Positions 42,276 through 52,529 of a stretch of 64,000 nucleotides of DNA are shown in pieces (positions within the stretch are counted from its first letter, which is position 1; each line of letters begins with the position of its first letter). Source of the DNA: Pegoplata infirma (taxonomy: Eukaryota; Arthropoda; Insecta; Diptera; Anthomyiidae); NCBI GenBank assembly GCA_963921195.1, contig OY992537.1, forward strand, positions 62,298,400-62,362,399. Reading direction: 5' to 3'. The notes below the pieces were generated by a model that made no database searches, had not been told where the DNA came from, and worked only from the letters and a program-made list of their open reading frames with translations. The position numbers and the translations under genes are program-made.

Positions 42276-43621
42276 ACTAGAACACTTTGAACAATTTTTT
42301 TTTTTCTTAAAACTAAGAAAAAAAAATAAAAAGTATTACCATTTCTTTAAGAAAAATACTAATATTTTTGCTAAAATTATAGTAAAATAAAAAAAAAACT
42401 AGCAAGAAAATATAGTAAAAGTACCAAAAAATTGTTGTATTTTACCAATAGTAAATTGCCAAAAAAAACTGTAGAAGTTAAATTTTTACAATTTGTTTTG
42501 CTAAAGTTTGGTTGAAGTAAATTACAACACCTTTTACTAATATTTTGACTAAGTTATTTTTTTGAGTGCACTTTTTGAGTCGATTTAGCAATGTCCGTCT
42601 GTGCATCCGTCCGTCCGTCTGTCTGTATGTCCATGTAACGGGGTAAACACGATACAGGTCGCAATTATTACCCGATTTGACTGAAATTTGAAACTTAAGC
42701 TTCTTTTGGCTCAAGCCTATTGAAATTGGAAAAAATCGGTCCATGTTTTGACCTAGCCCCCATACAAAGGTCCCCTTTTAATATGCCTCAAAAGACTCTT
42801 ACAACGGTTTTATAAAATGTATCCTATCGAAATTTGGCGGATAATCGTGTTTTGTATTCACAAATCACCATGCTGAACTTTAAGGCAATCGGACCAGTTC
42901 TTCTTATAGCCCCCATACTAACCACCTTCCCGATATTCACAATAATCTCGCAAATTTCATGAAAATCAAAAATATTTTATTAAAATTTAGTTTGTATGTA
43001 TCGAATGCGTACTTTAATAACCTTATCAAATCTGATTATTATCGGACCCTTTTTGGACCTAGAGCCATTTGAAAATTTGGCCCCAATATTCAGTTAAAGC
43101 TGTATATTTGCAACAAAGAGAAGCCTAATTCGCTTAAACGTGGTTTTTACTTATTAAAGATTTAACAAAAGATAGATCCCATTGGTCCATGTTTGAACTT
43201 GGGACGCATTTTCCGGGAAACACCGGTGTAGGGTATTATATGGCCGGTCTTGACCGACTATAATTTTCTTACTTGTTTTACGTGTTTTTTGCAATTTTGT
43301 TCAACAAATGAAATATTATATGCGAGAAGAAGTTCAGAGTCCTGTACTAGGACCCGGGGAATTAAAAAGTGTGTTTTTTTTTTGGTACGCTCCCTGTTTA
43401 GTGCGTGGACATAAAACAAAAAGTTTAAATAAGGATAAAATTGTGTAACTTTAATGCAAAAAGCGTTATAAATGAATTAGTAAACATTTTCGCGAGGGGC
43501 AGGTGCCCCCACAGATTCCGCCGAAAAAGCTCACCCCTCAAAAAAAGCGCCGTTTATTTTTTTAACATGTTGGAGGGTATAAAAGATTCGGCACAGCCAA
43601 ATTTAACACTCTCACTTGTTT

Positions 43622-43689
43622 CTTCTGTGTTAACAAAACAAAAGACTTAAGAAACAAACCTGATTTCTTAGTCTTTGTAAAATTAACTT
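43622..43689. other. Solitary CAAAAGACTTAAGAAACAAAC end
   Basis: CAAAAGACTTAAGAAACAAA at about 43636-43657 is the right-end motif of the repeat arrayed at 44.9 kb. Confidence 0.5.
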
Positions 43690-43968
43690 GCCTATTCACA
43701 GTTATGACTGGATATGACTGTCATAAGCCAATTTTTATGATTAAAGAGTCATAATATCAATATTTTTCTATACAAACCAAGAAAAAAAAATTTAAAATTT
43801 AAAATTTTATTTGTTTATTTTAAAACCTGATATCAAGACGATTTTAAAATTATAAAAAAATTAATTTTTTTTAATTTTTTTGTTGGTTTGTATAAAAAAA
43901 ATATTGAAACTGTTTAATCATAAAAATTGTTTAATGACAGTCATAGCCCGACATAACTGTGAATAGGC
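43690..43968. mobile_element. Palindromic MITE with GCCTATTCACAGTTATG ends
   Basis: Left GCCTATTCACAGTTATGACT and right ATAACTGTGAATAGGC pair. Inner pairing ATGACTGTCAT and TTTTTATGATTAAA continues towards an A/T-rich centre (ATACAAACCAA/TTGGTTTGTAT). No frame. Target duplication not clear. Confidence 0.75.
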
Positions 43969-44867
43969 CCATAAAAACTCGAAATAAAATTAACTTAAAA
44001 ATAAGATTTAAATTGATTATTTAAATAAATTTATGCCTACAAAAAAAAAAAAAATAGATCTTCACAAGATCTTGAATTTGTGAAAACAAGTTTTAATTTA
44101 AATAATTTCAAGTTTAAATTTATTTTTGCATAATTTTGATAACACCAACACATCTGATCTACATTTTCCCTGAAGATGTGTTAAAAAATTAATTAATAGA
44201 AGATAAGAACATTAAAGAGGATCTACTTATTAGGCATTCAACCTCCAAAAATTTACACTTAAAAATTCAAGTATTTTTTAAAACATTAAGTGTCTACGCG
44301 CTAAAAACCTTGAATTTCTACAAAGTCAATAGTAAAATATATATAAAAAAACAAATGGTTTTTACACAAAAAATGTCACTTGAAAACTTAAAAGGTTCTT
44401 AATTTTTTTTCTGTCGGTATTTAAACGCATTTTGTAATAAAATTGTTTGGCTTTTAATGTTAAGTATGTCAAAAAAATATAACTTTTCAAAGTCAATTAA
44501 TGTACATAGTGCAGTTTTTTTTTGTTTGGTAAATGTTTGTTTGAAAATATTTTTATATTTTTGCACTTGTGCTTGATTTGTTCATTGCTGTAATGTTGTC
44601 GCATATTAATTATTTTTTTTTTAAATAAAAATATTTAAACAATTTATTTTTAGTATTTTGTACATTTTTTGTGATTTTTTTTTTGTTTAGTATGCGTATT
44701 GAAAAGTGTTTGACATATGGGTGGGTGGATTTTGTATGGCCATGCACGTGCATGACTTTATAATAATTGTTATGACTAAATGTGGGTAGAAGATTACCTA
44801 ATGCATTGACTTTTGATGAAGAAAAAATTTAAAAAATAATTGAAAAATTTAATAAATTATAAAATTG
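43969..44867. other. AT-rich stretch, nothing recognised
   Basis: No supported feature. Confidence 0.45.
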
Positions 44868-44951
44868 TTTATAAGGAATTTTGAAGAAGCGCTGTTAGAA
44901 AAAAGTTCGTTGCTTAAGTCTTTTGTTTTGTAAACAATTATATTTTAACGA

Positions 44952-45146
44952 AGGCGCCCCAGTAGGCTAGTTGGTAGCGTGCTAGCCTATGAGTCTGGGG
45001 GTCGTAGGTTCGAATCCCACCAGAGGCCTTGGTCTGTTTCGCTACAACGAGACGAAGGTCATTGTTACCAGTTCTCGGTTAGGTAAAATTAGTATATGAT
45101 TTGTAATTATATGGTAATTCTTAATAAAATAAAAAAAAAATATATA
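44952..45146 (+). mobile_element. tRNA-derived SINE, copy 1, with TTAACGA target duplication
   Basis: Head with TAGGCTAGTTGGTAGCG (A box) and GGTTCGAATCCCACC (B box). Body has TTTCGCTACAACGAGACG and TTGTTACCAGTTCTCGGTTA, and the 3' tail is A/T rich (AATAAAATAAAAAAAAAA). TTAACGA flanks it at 44945-44951 and 45147-45153, and unit 2 of the array shows the empty site. Transcribed by Pol III and mobilised by a LINE machinery in known relatives. Confidence 0.9.
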
Positions 45147-46164
45147 TTAACGATGGCTGTAGATAAACAAGTCGTAGTTGATAATTACCAAGCGAATAGT
45201 ATAGAAATTATTTGGCACATTGGGAAAATAAGATACGTTTATCATGTTTGTCAAACCAATACTCACAAACAAAAGACTTAAGAAACAAACTTTTTTTTAT
45301 TCTAAGCAAAAGTAACAACATTTTGATTTTTGGCGACACACTAATATGTGTCAATTTTGCGCATATTTTCTGACGAGAAATCAAATATTTTTTTCTAAAT
45401 TTTTATGTTTAAAAATTTCTTAAAAATTTTTTTATTGGGAATTTTGAGGCAGTGCTGTAAAAAAAAGTTCGTTGCTTAAGTCTTTTGTTTTGAAACAGTT
45501 ACATTTAACGATGGCTTTATTTAAAGAAGTTGTAATTGAATAGCAGAGAAATCATTAGGCATATTGGGAAATTATAATACGTTCATCATGTTTTTTAAAC
45601 CAAAACTTATAAACAAACGACTTAAGTAACAAACTTTTTTCTTTTAACCAAAAGCCGAAATAATAAAATTTCTATTTTTTGGCGACACACATCCTTATTC
45701 AATTTTTCCTATATTTTCTGACGAGTAATTAAATATGTTTTGTCCAAATTTTTATATTTAAAAATTCCTAATAATTTTTTTATTAGGAATTTAGAGGCAG
45801 CGCTGTAAAAAAAGTTCGTTGCTTAAGTCTTTTGTTTTGCAAATAATTTTATTTAACGATTTGCAGGTTTTTTGTTTTTTCAAACCAGAAATTACAAACA
45901 AAAGACTTAAGGAACAAACTTTTTTATTTTAACCAGAAGCCGAAGTAACAAAGTTTTTATCTTCAATAAATTTCGCCCATATGTTCTGAAGAGAAATCAA
46001 ATATTTCTTATTTAAATTTGTATATTTAAAAATTTCTTATACATTTTTTAGTGGGTATTTTAAGGCAGAGCTGTCAAAAAAAGTTCGTTGCTTAAGTCTT
46101 TTGTTTTGCAAACAATTTTATTTAACGATTTGCAGGTTTTTTGTACTTTTCTTAAGCAAATTCA

Positions 46165-46337
46165 ACATTCTTATGTCAGAAGAAGGTGCCCCCAACGTCT
46201 GCCACCAACACCCCCCCCCCCCAAAAAAAAAAAAAAAAAAAATACGCCACTGGAAATTTTTTTATATTGTTTTTTACATATTGGAGGGTATAAAAGATTC
46301 GGCGCAGCCAAATGTAAGACTCTCACTTGTTTTAACT
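46165..46337 (+). mobile_element. DINE family A 3' fragment in array unit 4
   Basis: ATGTCAGAAGAAGGTGCCCC, a C/A run, TTGGAGGGTATAAAAGATTC, the hairpin with one mismatch and CTCACTTGTT. The two overlapping frames here read through the C/A run and are not genes. Confidence 0.75.
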
Positions 46338-46520
46338 AAAAAATTTCAAACAAAAGACTTAAGAAACAAACTTTTTTTTTAATTTAACCAAAAAACGAGG
46401 TAACAATTTTAATCAATTCCGTTCATATATTCTGTCGACTGATTAAATAATTTTTGTCAAAATTTTTATGTTTTCCTTCAAAATATTTATAGGCGCGTTT
46501 TAACAGTTCTGTCGAAAAAC

Positions 46521-47264
46521 ACGTTTTATCATAATAAATTTTTTTATTTTTTGCATTTTTTTTGCGGTCCAAAATTTTGTATCTTTTAAAACTTGTTTTA
46601 TAACAAATTAAAGAATTTATATTTTTTTTTTTTTATATTTTTTTTATGTTTTTATTTATTCTTTTATTTATCATTTCTTTTTCTGTTGTATTTATTTAAA
46701 ATATTTGCAAGTCTTGCTTCTTCTTTTTATTTGTTAAATGTTTTGACTTGTCTTATAGAGTTCAAGGTTAATTGTATTTAAGTTTAAAAATTTGTTTTTG
46801 TTATATTTATTTGAAAAAAAATTAAAAAAATACTTTCTAGTTTTTCGTTTTTTTTTTTTGTTTTTAATTGTCCAAAATATTAAAATTAAAAGAGTTTTAT
46901 ATATTTTTTTGTTTTATTTTTGAAGAGTTCAAGGTAGCTTAAATCAAAAGAGTTTTTAATACGATTGATTTTTGAAAGTTATAAGTTTAAAGATGAGTAA
47001 GATTGAAAAAAATCATAAAAAAAAATTTTTTATCGAATTTGCTGTTAACTTCAAAGTCAAAGAATATTATTGAAAATTGTTGAAATTTTTTTGATACGTT
47101 CATTTACTCGGATACTAACAATAAGAATTTTTTTCTTTCTAAAAATTGTTTCTATACGAAAAATGTCTTAGATTTTGAAAAATTTTATCAACTTAATTAT
47201 ACGAAAAATTTCTTTAAAAAAATTCCTTAGAATCTGTAAAAAAATTCTCTGAATATTTAAAAAA
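46521..47264. other. AT-rich stretch with minisatellite traces
   Basis: T-rich DNA. 47145-47250 has ACGAAAAATGTCTTAGATTT- and AAAATTCCTTAGAATCTG-like diverged minisatellite units. Confidence 0.45.
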
Positions 47265-47640
47265 CGGTGATTTTGGTCCACAGATGCTGATTTTTAAACC
47301 TGAAAATTATTTGTTTTAACCAAATTGGTCTCAAAAGTTGGAATATGTTAAGTGTGTAATCTTAAAAATATTAAAAAAATATAAAAACACGAGTTTGATA
47401 AAAAATAATGATCTGCGATTTTGGTCCACAGATGCTGATTAGCATTTTCGGACCAAAATCGTGTTTTAATACTTTTTTTATTATTTTTTTAGGTAAAAAA
47501 CTTAGCATATTCCAACTTTTGAGAAAAATTTGGAAAAAGAATAATTTTTATGTTAAAAAATCAGCATCTGTGTACCAAAATCGCGGTTTTGGATTTTTTT
47601 AAAATATTTTTGCAATAAAAATCTATGTAAATATTTTTCC
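47265..47640. mobile_element. Family E partial copy (E4)
   Basis: GTGATTTTGGTCCACAGATG, AAGTGTGTAATCTTAAAAAT and GCATCTGTGTACCAAAATCG words repeat in both orientations, as in E2 and E5. Both termini are missing. Confidence 0.6.
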
Positions 47641-47691
47641 AATAAAAATCTATGTAAATATTTTTATAGGAAAAATCTGCAATTTTGAAAG

Positions 47692-48283
47692 AACAAGTAG
47701 AAAAGTAAAATTCGACTTGGCCGAATCTATGAATACCTTCTACAATGCCCTTTTTAAGTGATAGTAAATTTTCTAACGTGAAAAAAATAACATTTTTGAT
47801 TAGAAATATTTTATTTTGTTTAAAAAACTTTTTTTTAAGAATATTTTGAAAAAAAAAAACAATAATTTACTAAATTTTTTTAGAGTGTAAATTTTTTTTT
47901 GAGTGTAAAATTTTTTTCGAGTGATCTTTTTTTTAGTGTAAAAATATTTTTGAGTGACAAAAATACGTTGTAAAATATTTTTGTGTCTAACCAATGTTTT
48001 TAAAACATGTTTAACGGGTTTTCAACACGTTAATTTAAGGTGAAACTACTCTGAAATCATAACTTTTGCCCAATTTATATGCCAAACTTCAGGAGTTAGC
48101 GTGTTTTCAACAGACAGACGAACAGACGGACAGGCGGACAGACGGACAGACGGACGGACGGACATCGCTAGATCTTAAAAGCGATCGAAGATCATGAATA
48201 TATATACTTTTTGGGGTCATAGACCAATATTTCGAGGTATTGCAAACGGAATGACAAACTCTATCACTAGAGTGGAGGGTATA
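47692..48283 (-). mobile_element. DINE-1-like element, family B (B3)
   Basis: On the minus strand it runs from TATACCCTCCACTCTAGTGA (right end) through the GTCCGTCCGTCCGTCTG core to the hairpin ATTCGGCCAAGTCGAATTTT and CTACTTGTT at 47692. The middle is shortened relative to B1. Confidence 0.85.
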
Positions 48284-48371
48284 ATAAATGTGGCTAAATC
48301 CGAAATTTTTTTGTGAACAAAGAAAAATTTTGTTTGGGAAAAATTGTTGTGAACGTGACAATTTAGGTATA

Positions 48372-49061
48372 AACAAGTAAGAGTGTTAAATTCGGCTGTG
48401 CCGAATCTTTTATACCCTCCAACATGCCAAAATATAAAAAAAAATGCAGGGGCGTTTTTTTTTGGGTGGGTCTTGGTGATTGGGGGGGGGGGGGGGCAAA
48501 TTTCCTCTCGAATATGTATTTAAAAATTCATTCTTATGTTTTTTGCACTAAAGAAGTCAAGTTTGTCATAATTTAATTTTTTTTATTCTACGCCCATAAA
48601 AGGGGGGCGGACCAAAAAAACGACATTTTCTAATTCTCAGGGTCCAAATGCAGGACTTTGAACTTCTTGTAGAATAAAAATATTGCATTTGTTAAACAAA
48701 AAGACAAAAAATCATGTAAAAAAATTATATTTTTCAGAGGTTGGTTTAGTTCTTTAAGGGGGACCTTTTTTCCCCTGTTCCGATTTTGCCAATTTCCGAA
48801 CATAACCTGCCTAGGACCATAAGACATATTCGTGCCAAACTTGAGGAGTCTAGCTCTTTTATTTTGGACTGTATCGTGTTAACTACAGACGGACGGACAG
48901 ACGGACAGACAGACAGACGGACGGACGGACATCGGTAGAATGTCTTTGAATCGATCACAGATCAATAATATATAAACTTTATGGGGTCCCCGACCGATAT
49001 TTCGATGCGTTACACACGGAATGACAAAGTGAGTATACCCCCATACTGTAGTTGGAGGGTA
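48372..49061 (-). mobile_element. DINE-1-like element, family A, complete (A9)
   Basis: Antisense copy from AACAAGTAAGAGTG and hairpin ATTCGGCTGTGCCGAAT to the 5' end CATACTGTAGTTGGAGGGTA. A run of about 13 G lies near 48482-48494. Its last TA is used as the target of the MITE that follows; the rest of the DINE TATA resumes at 49718. Confidence 0.9.
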
Positions 49062-49717
49062 CACAGAAAAAAATATGGGGAAAAACAATTTGAGTAATCA
49101 CTTGTTTAAATTTAAAAAAAGTTTTGAGTAATTTTTTAATTGACACAATTAAAAATTTACTCAAAAATTTAAAAACAAATTGAGTAAATAATTTAATAAG
49201 AATTTAATAGCTTTTTTAATTTTTTTTTGGAATTTTCTTAGTTTTTTTAATTCTCGTTTAGTTTATAGTTTTTTGTATATATACATGAAAGTTTGTAATC
49301 ATATTTATAAAATTTTTTTATGTCTTTAAGACAAAAATATATTTGGTAAAGTTTGAAAAAACATGTTTTTTTTCTTTGTAAAAAAATATGAAATTTTTTT
49401 AAACTTTGTTTTTTTTAGAGTAGAAACAGAATAAGCCCGGCACGACTTTTTCCATACGGTTTGGCAGATTAAACCGGTGGCCGGCGCCGATGTGAAATAA
49501 AACTTGTTCTGTTTTTAAAAGGTGGTGATTCTTGTTGTGTTCCTGCACTTAATAGTGTCAATTAAAAATTTACTCAAATTTTTTTGGCAAACATTTAATA
49601 AATTTTTATTAAAAATTTACTCAATACTATTAAATCGTTTACTGGTGGAAAATTGAGTAATTTTTTACTCAATAGTATTAAAAATTTACTCAAATTTTTT
49701 TTTTATTTCTTTCTGTG
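49062..49717. mobile_element. MITE with CACAGAAAAAAATA ends, TA target duplication, GC-rich core
   Basis: Left CACAGAAAAAAATA, right TTTATTTCTTTCTGTG, with TA at 49060-61 and 49718-19. Arms repeat AATTTACTCAA in both orientations. The centre (about 49425-49560) is strikingly GC-rich for this window (GCCCGGCACGACTTTTTCC, AAACCGGTGGCCGGCGCC). Removing the element joins GGAGGGTA to TAAAAAA, the normal DINE end. Confidence 0.85.
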
Positions 49718-50460
49718 TATAAAAAATAAATTTTTCCTAATGAAGAAATGTATCAGAAACTGAGCCTTTTTCTATAAAAAAATGTCACAGATTCAGAGAC
49801 TTTTCCTATACGAAAAATGTCTCAGAATCTGAAACTTTTTCTATAGAAAAAATGCCTTAGAATCAGAGACTTTTTCTATAGGAAAAATGTCTCAGATTCT
49901 GAGACCTTTTCTATTGAAAAAAAAAATGTCTCAGAATTTGCGATTTTTTCTATAGAAAAAATTACTAATTTTTTCTATAGGAAAAATTTCTTAGAATCGG
50001 AGACTTTTTCTATTGAAAAAAGTTCTCAGAATCAAGAATCTTAAATCTTTTTTATATGACAAATATCTCAAAAATGAATTAGAGTATGAGACTTTTTGTA
50101 TAGCAAATCAGGTCAGGAATCTGAGAATTTTTCTGTGGAAAAAAGTTCTTAGAATCCAAAAATTTTTTTAGGAAAAAGTTTCAGATATTGAGAAATTTTC
50201 GTTAAAAAGTCTTTCTTTACAAAAAATTTCTCAGAATATTATATTTTCTATGTAGGAAGAAAAAATATCATTGATTAACCCCCAGTTTCTGTGTGACGAA
50301 CGTTTGACGAACGTCATATACTTGTATTTTTTTTTGTTACAATAACAAAATACAAGCAAATTTTTGACGTTCGTCGTTCATGCATTATACAGAAACTGGG
50401 GGGTTAGACTTTTTCATACGACAAATGTTTTAGAATCTGAGACTTTCGTCTACATAAATA
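49718..50460 (+). repeat. Minisatellite array, third block
   Basis: Same unit and orientation as at 6-7.9 kb (GTCTCAGAATCTGAAACTTT, TTTTTCTATAGGAAAAATGT), about 15 units up to 50240. It is interrupted by the palindromic MITE at 50275 and resumes briefly at 50408 (GACTTTTTCATACGACAAAT). Confidence 0.8.
50275..50407. mobile_element. Palindromic MITE, sister of 39246
   Basis: TTAACCCCCAGTTTCTGTG at the left pairs with ACAGAAACTGGGGGGTTA at the right. The loop GTTACAATAACAAAATAC is shared with the copy at 39246, and both stems contain GACGAACG/GGCGAACG-type words. Confidence 0.75.
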
Positions 50461-50690
50461 ATAAAAAAAAAACTCTTTTAACACAAATTGAAAAAAAAAA
50501 ATATCTAAACGGACATATGATCATGAAAAACAAAGCTCCTTTTAAGGAGAGCTGTGATTTTTTGATTGAAAAATAATTAAAAAAAAACTCTTTTAACACA
50601 AATTGAAAAAAAAAACTATCTAAACGGAAATATGATCATGAAAAACAAAGCTCCTTTTAAGGAGAGCTGTGATTTTTTGATTGGACTGCA
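50461..50690 (+). repeat. Tandem duplication, two units of about 117 bp
   Basis: AACTCTTTTAACACAAATTG, ATGATCATGAAAAACAAAGC and TTAAGGAGAGCTGTGA occur twice with almost no differences (50461-50577 and 50578-50690). The frame at 50364-50576 crosses the first unit by chance. Confidence 0.75.
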
Positions 50691-50728
50691 GTGGTTTGGC
50701 AAAATCTACTAAATTAAATGCTATTATA

Positions 50729-52529
50729 CACTGAAAAAATTATGTCATTAACTGTTTGTGGTTCATTTAAAAAGTTGTACGTTTTGTCGTTTTTAAAAGA
50801 AAAATCATTAGTTAAATGTACAGTTTTTTCAAATGACTATTTATGTTCTTTGTTTCAAAAATAACAACATAAAAAATAAAAACTTTCATTAGCATTCAAT
50901 TTTTAAAGTCAGCTATTTTTGTTCTGTAAGTAAAAATAACTGATTCTTCTTTAATTTTTAATGATTTTTTTTTAAATTGTTGGCATTTTTTAAAGAAAAA
51001 TCATTAGTTTTTACCTACATGTGGGGGTTATTTTTTTGTAGATAAAAAATTCAAAAAATTATTTATAGAAATATAAAAACATGTTTGTATCAAGTGACTT
51101 TGGCACGATAGGTAGATTGTCTCTCCAGAATATATGTTAGTTGATAGCGGGATCGATTCCCCTAAATTTTATTAAACAACTTTTAAAATATTATTCAATA
51201 GAAAAATTTAAAAATAACCTACGAAACCATTAATTTTTAATGTTGTCTTAGGAAATCTTTTTTCGAATTTGTTGGTAAAAATAATAGACTAATCATTAAT
51301 TCTTAATGTTTTTGTAGGTTATTTTTATACCCTCCACTCTAGTGATAGAGGGTATATATAAGTTTGTCATTCCGTTTGTAACACCTCGAAATATTGGTCT
51401 AGGACCCCATAAAGTATATATATTTATGATCCTCGATCGATTTTAAGTCGATCTAGCGATGTCCGTCCGTCCGTCCGTCTGTCTGTCTGTCTGTCCGTCC
51501 GTAGAAAACACGCTAACTTTTGAAAGACTTTACAGAGGCTACTGAAGTTTGGCAAATATGTTTGTCATTTACCTGGTCAGGTTGGTATTGCAATCCAGCC
51601 AAATCGGTCCAGTGGTTCAAAAGTTATGAGCAAAAGAGTAAATTTCGGCAAGGGTATTTCGCGAATTTACGAGATAAAAAACACGATAACTTTCGAAAGA
51701 CAATAATGAGACTACTGAAGCTTGGCACGTATCTTTACCGTTCCCCGGGTCTGTTTGGTTTTAAATTTCAGTTCAATCGGTCCAGTGGTTCAAAAGTTAT
51801 AAGCAAAACCTTGAATTTCAGATTAGTTTCATCTAAAATGCCATGTGTTTTAACAAGTTTTAAAAGCATTGGTGGTAACTAAACAATGCTTTTCAAACTT
51901 GTTTAATTTTAAAGCAATGCTTTTTAAACTTGTTTAGTTTTTAAAGCATTGGTAACTTAAAAATTACAGTTGAAAAAAATTTTACACTCAAAAAAAAATT
52001 TACACTCAAAAAAATTTTACACTCAAAAAAAAAATTTACACAAAAAAAATTTTTTTTTTTTTTACAAAAATGGCAATATTTTGTGTAAGAAATATTTTTA
52101 CAGTGAAAAAACATTACACTCGAAAAAAATTTTACACTCAAAAAAAAATTAGTAAGTTTTCTTTAAAAAAAAAAAATGACAAAAAAAGAGTTTTTTACTC
52201 AAAATAAAATATTTCTAATCAAAATTGTTAATTTTTTCACGTTAAAAAATGTACTACCCTTTAAAAAAATGCATTGTGGAGGGTATTCATAGATTCGGCA
52301 AAGTCGAATTTAACTTTTCTACTTGTTTTTTAATATGTTTGTAAAAAATTAAAGTAAAGTTATTTTTTAATGTTCAATGTTATTTAATTCAGAAAATTTT
52401 ATTAAGAGTAAAAAATAAATGTTGATGTTTGTTAAAAAAAATAATAATTACTGGGATGGGTTTCAAATGTTTTATCATTTGTTTTAAATAGGTTTTTCAT
52501 TTGTTTTTGAGAACAATATATTTTGAGTG
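50729..52529. mobile_element. MITE with CACTGAAAA / TTTTGAGTG ends, split by DINE B2
   Basis: Left CACTGAAAAAATTATG, right CAATATATTTTGAGTG. The interior repeats AAAGAAAAATCATTAGTT-like words. A complete DINE B sits at 51326-52327, leaving about 800 bp of MITE. Ends pair only imperfectly. Confidence 0.5.
51326..52327 (+). mobile_element. DINE-1-like element, family B, complete (B2)
   Basis: TATACCCTCCACTCTAGTGA, core (GTCC)3(GTCT)n at about 51458-51505, then two repeated paragraphs with CCAGTGGTTCAAAAGTTAT. ACACTCAAAAAAAATTT repeats follow, and the 3' end is GTGGAGGGTATTCATAGATT with hairpin and TCTACTTGTT. The 120-codon frame at 51520 is inside the element and has no known domain. Confidence 0.9.

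Larger units (their letters stand above)
41051..42568. mobile_element. 1.5 kb MITE with CACTCTAAAAA ends, carrying coding-like segments
   Basis: Left CACTCTAAAAAAAAATATTG, right ATAACTTATTTTTTTGAGTG-like end (TTATTTTTTTGAGTG), with CA repeated outside. Arms are built of GGTAAAATTACC and GCAAAAAAATGG words. The centre holds two related minus-strand coding-like segments (41410-41530, 42183-42270) and a nested hairpin (41979-42190). No transposase. Confidence 0.7.
40937..43278 (+). mobile_element. DINE-like element, family C (C1), interrupted
   Basis: 5' TATACCCTACATCATTCTGT, GTTTGTAACTACCCGAAATA, TCAGGTATACCGATCGACT. It then breaks at 41050 for a 1.5 kb MITE and resumes with CTTTTTGAGTCGATTTAGC. 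The GTCCGTCCGTCTGTCTG core and GTGTAGGGTATTATATGGCC follow, with hairpin CGGTCTTGACCG and TTACTTGTT at the end. A third DINE family with its own matching end pair. Confidence 0.8.
40776..43621 (+). mobile_element. DINE family A, 5'-truncated, split by DINE family C (A10)
   Basis: Starts at TATATTATTGATTCATGATC, right at the E2 border, with core GTCCGTCCGTCCGCCCGTCT. It breaks at AAAAACACATTTT (40936) and resumes at ACGTGTTTTTTGCAATTTTG (43279). It ends with TTGGAGGGTATAAAAGATTC, a hairpin with one changed base, and CTCACTTGTT. Confidence 0.8.
44868..46520 (+). repeat. Tandem array of four diverged units (MITE plus spacer)
   Basis: Each unit holds GTTCGTTGCTTAAGTCTTTT at the left and AAAGACTTAAG(A/T/G)AACAAAC at the right (44905-45290, 45467-45634, 45814-45919, 46083-46371). 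A spacer of about 165-180 bp with GGCGACACAC and TATTTTCTGACGAG words separates them. Unit 1 is enlarged by a SINE and unit 4 by a DINE fragment; unit 3 is internally deleted. The same end motifs occur singly elsewhere in the window. Confidence 0.8.

Noticed and set aside
44952..45030. Functional tRNA gene
   Set aside because: Acceptor stem does not pair and a SINE body plus target duplication follow.
51100..51180. tRNA-like sequence in the MITE at 50729
   Set aside because: Only a weak B-box-like GATCGATTCCCC; no A box or stem support.
51520..51882. 120-codon frame in DINE B2
   Set aside because: DINE elements are non-coding; the matching region of B1 does not keep the frame.
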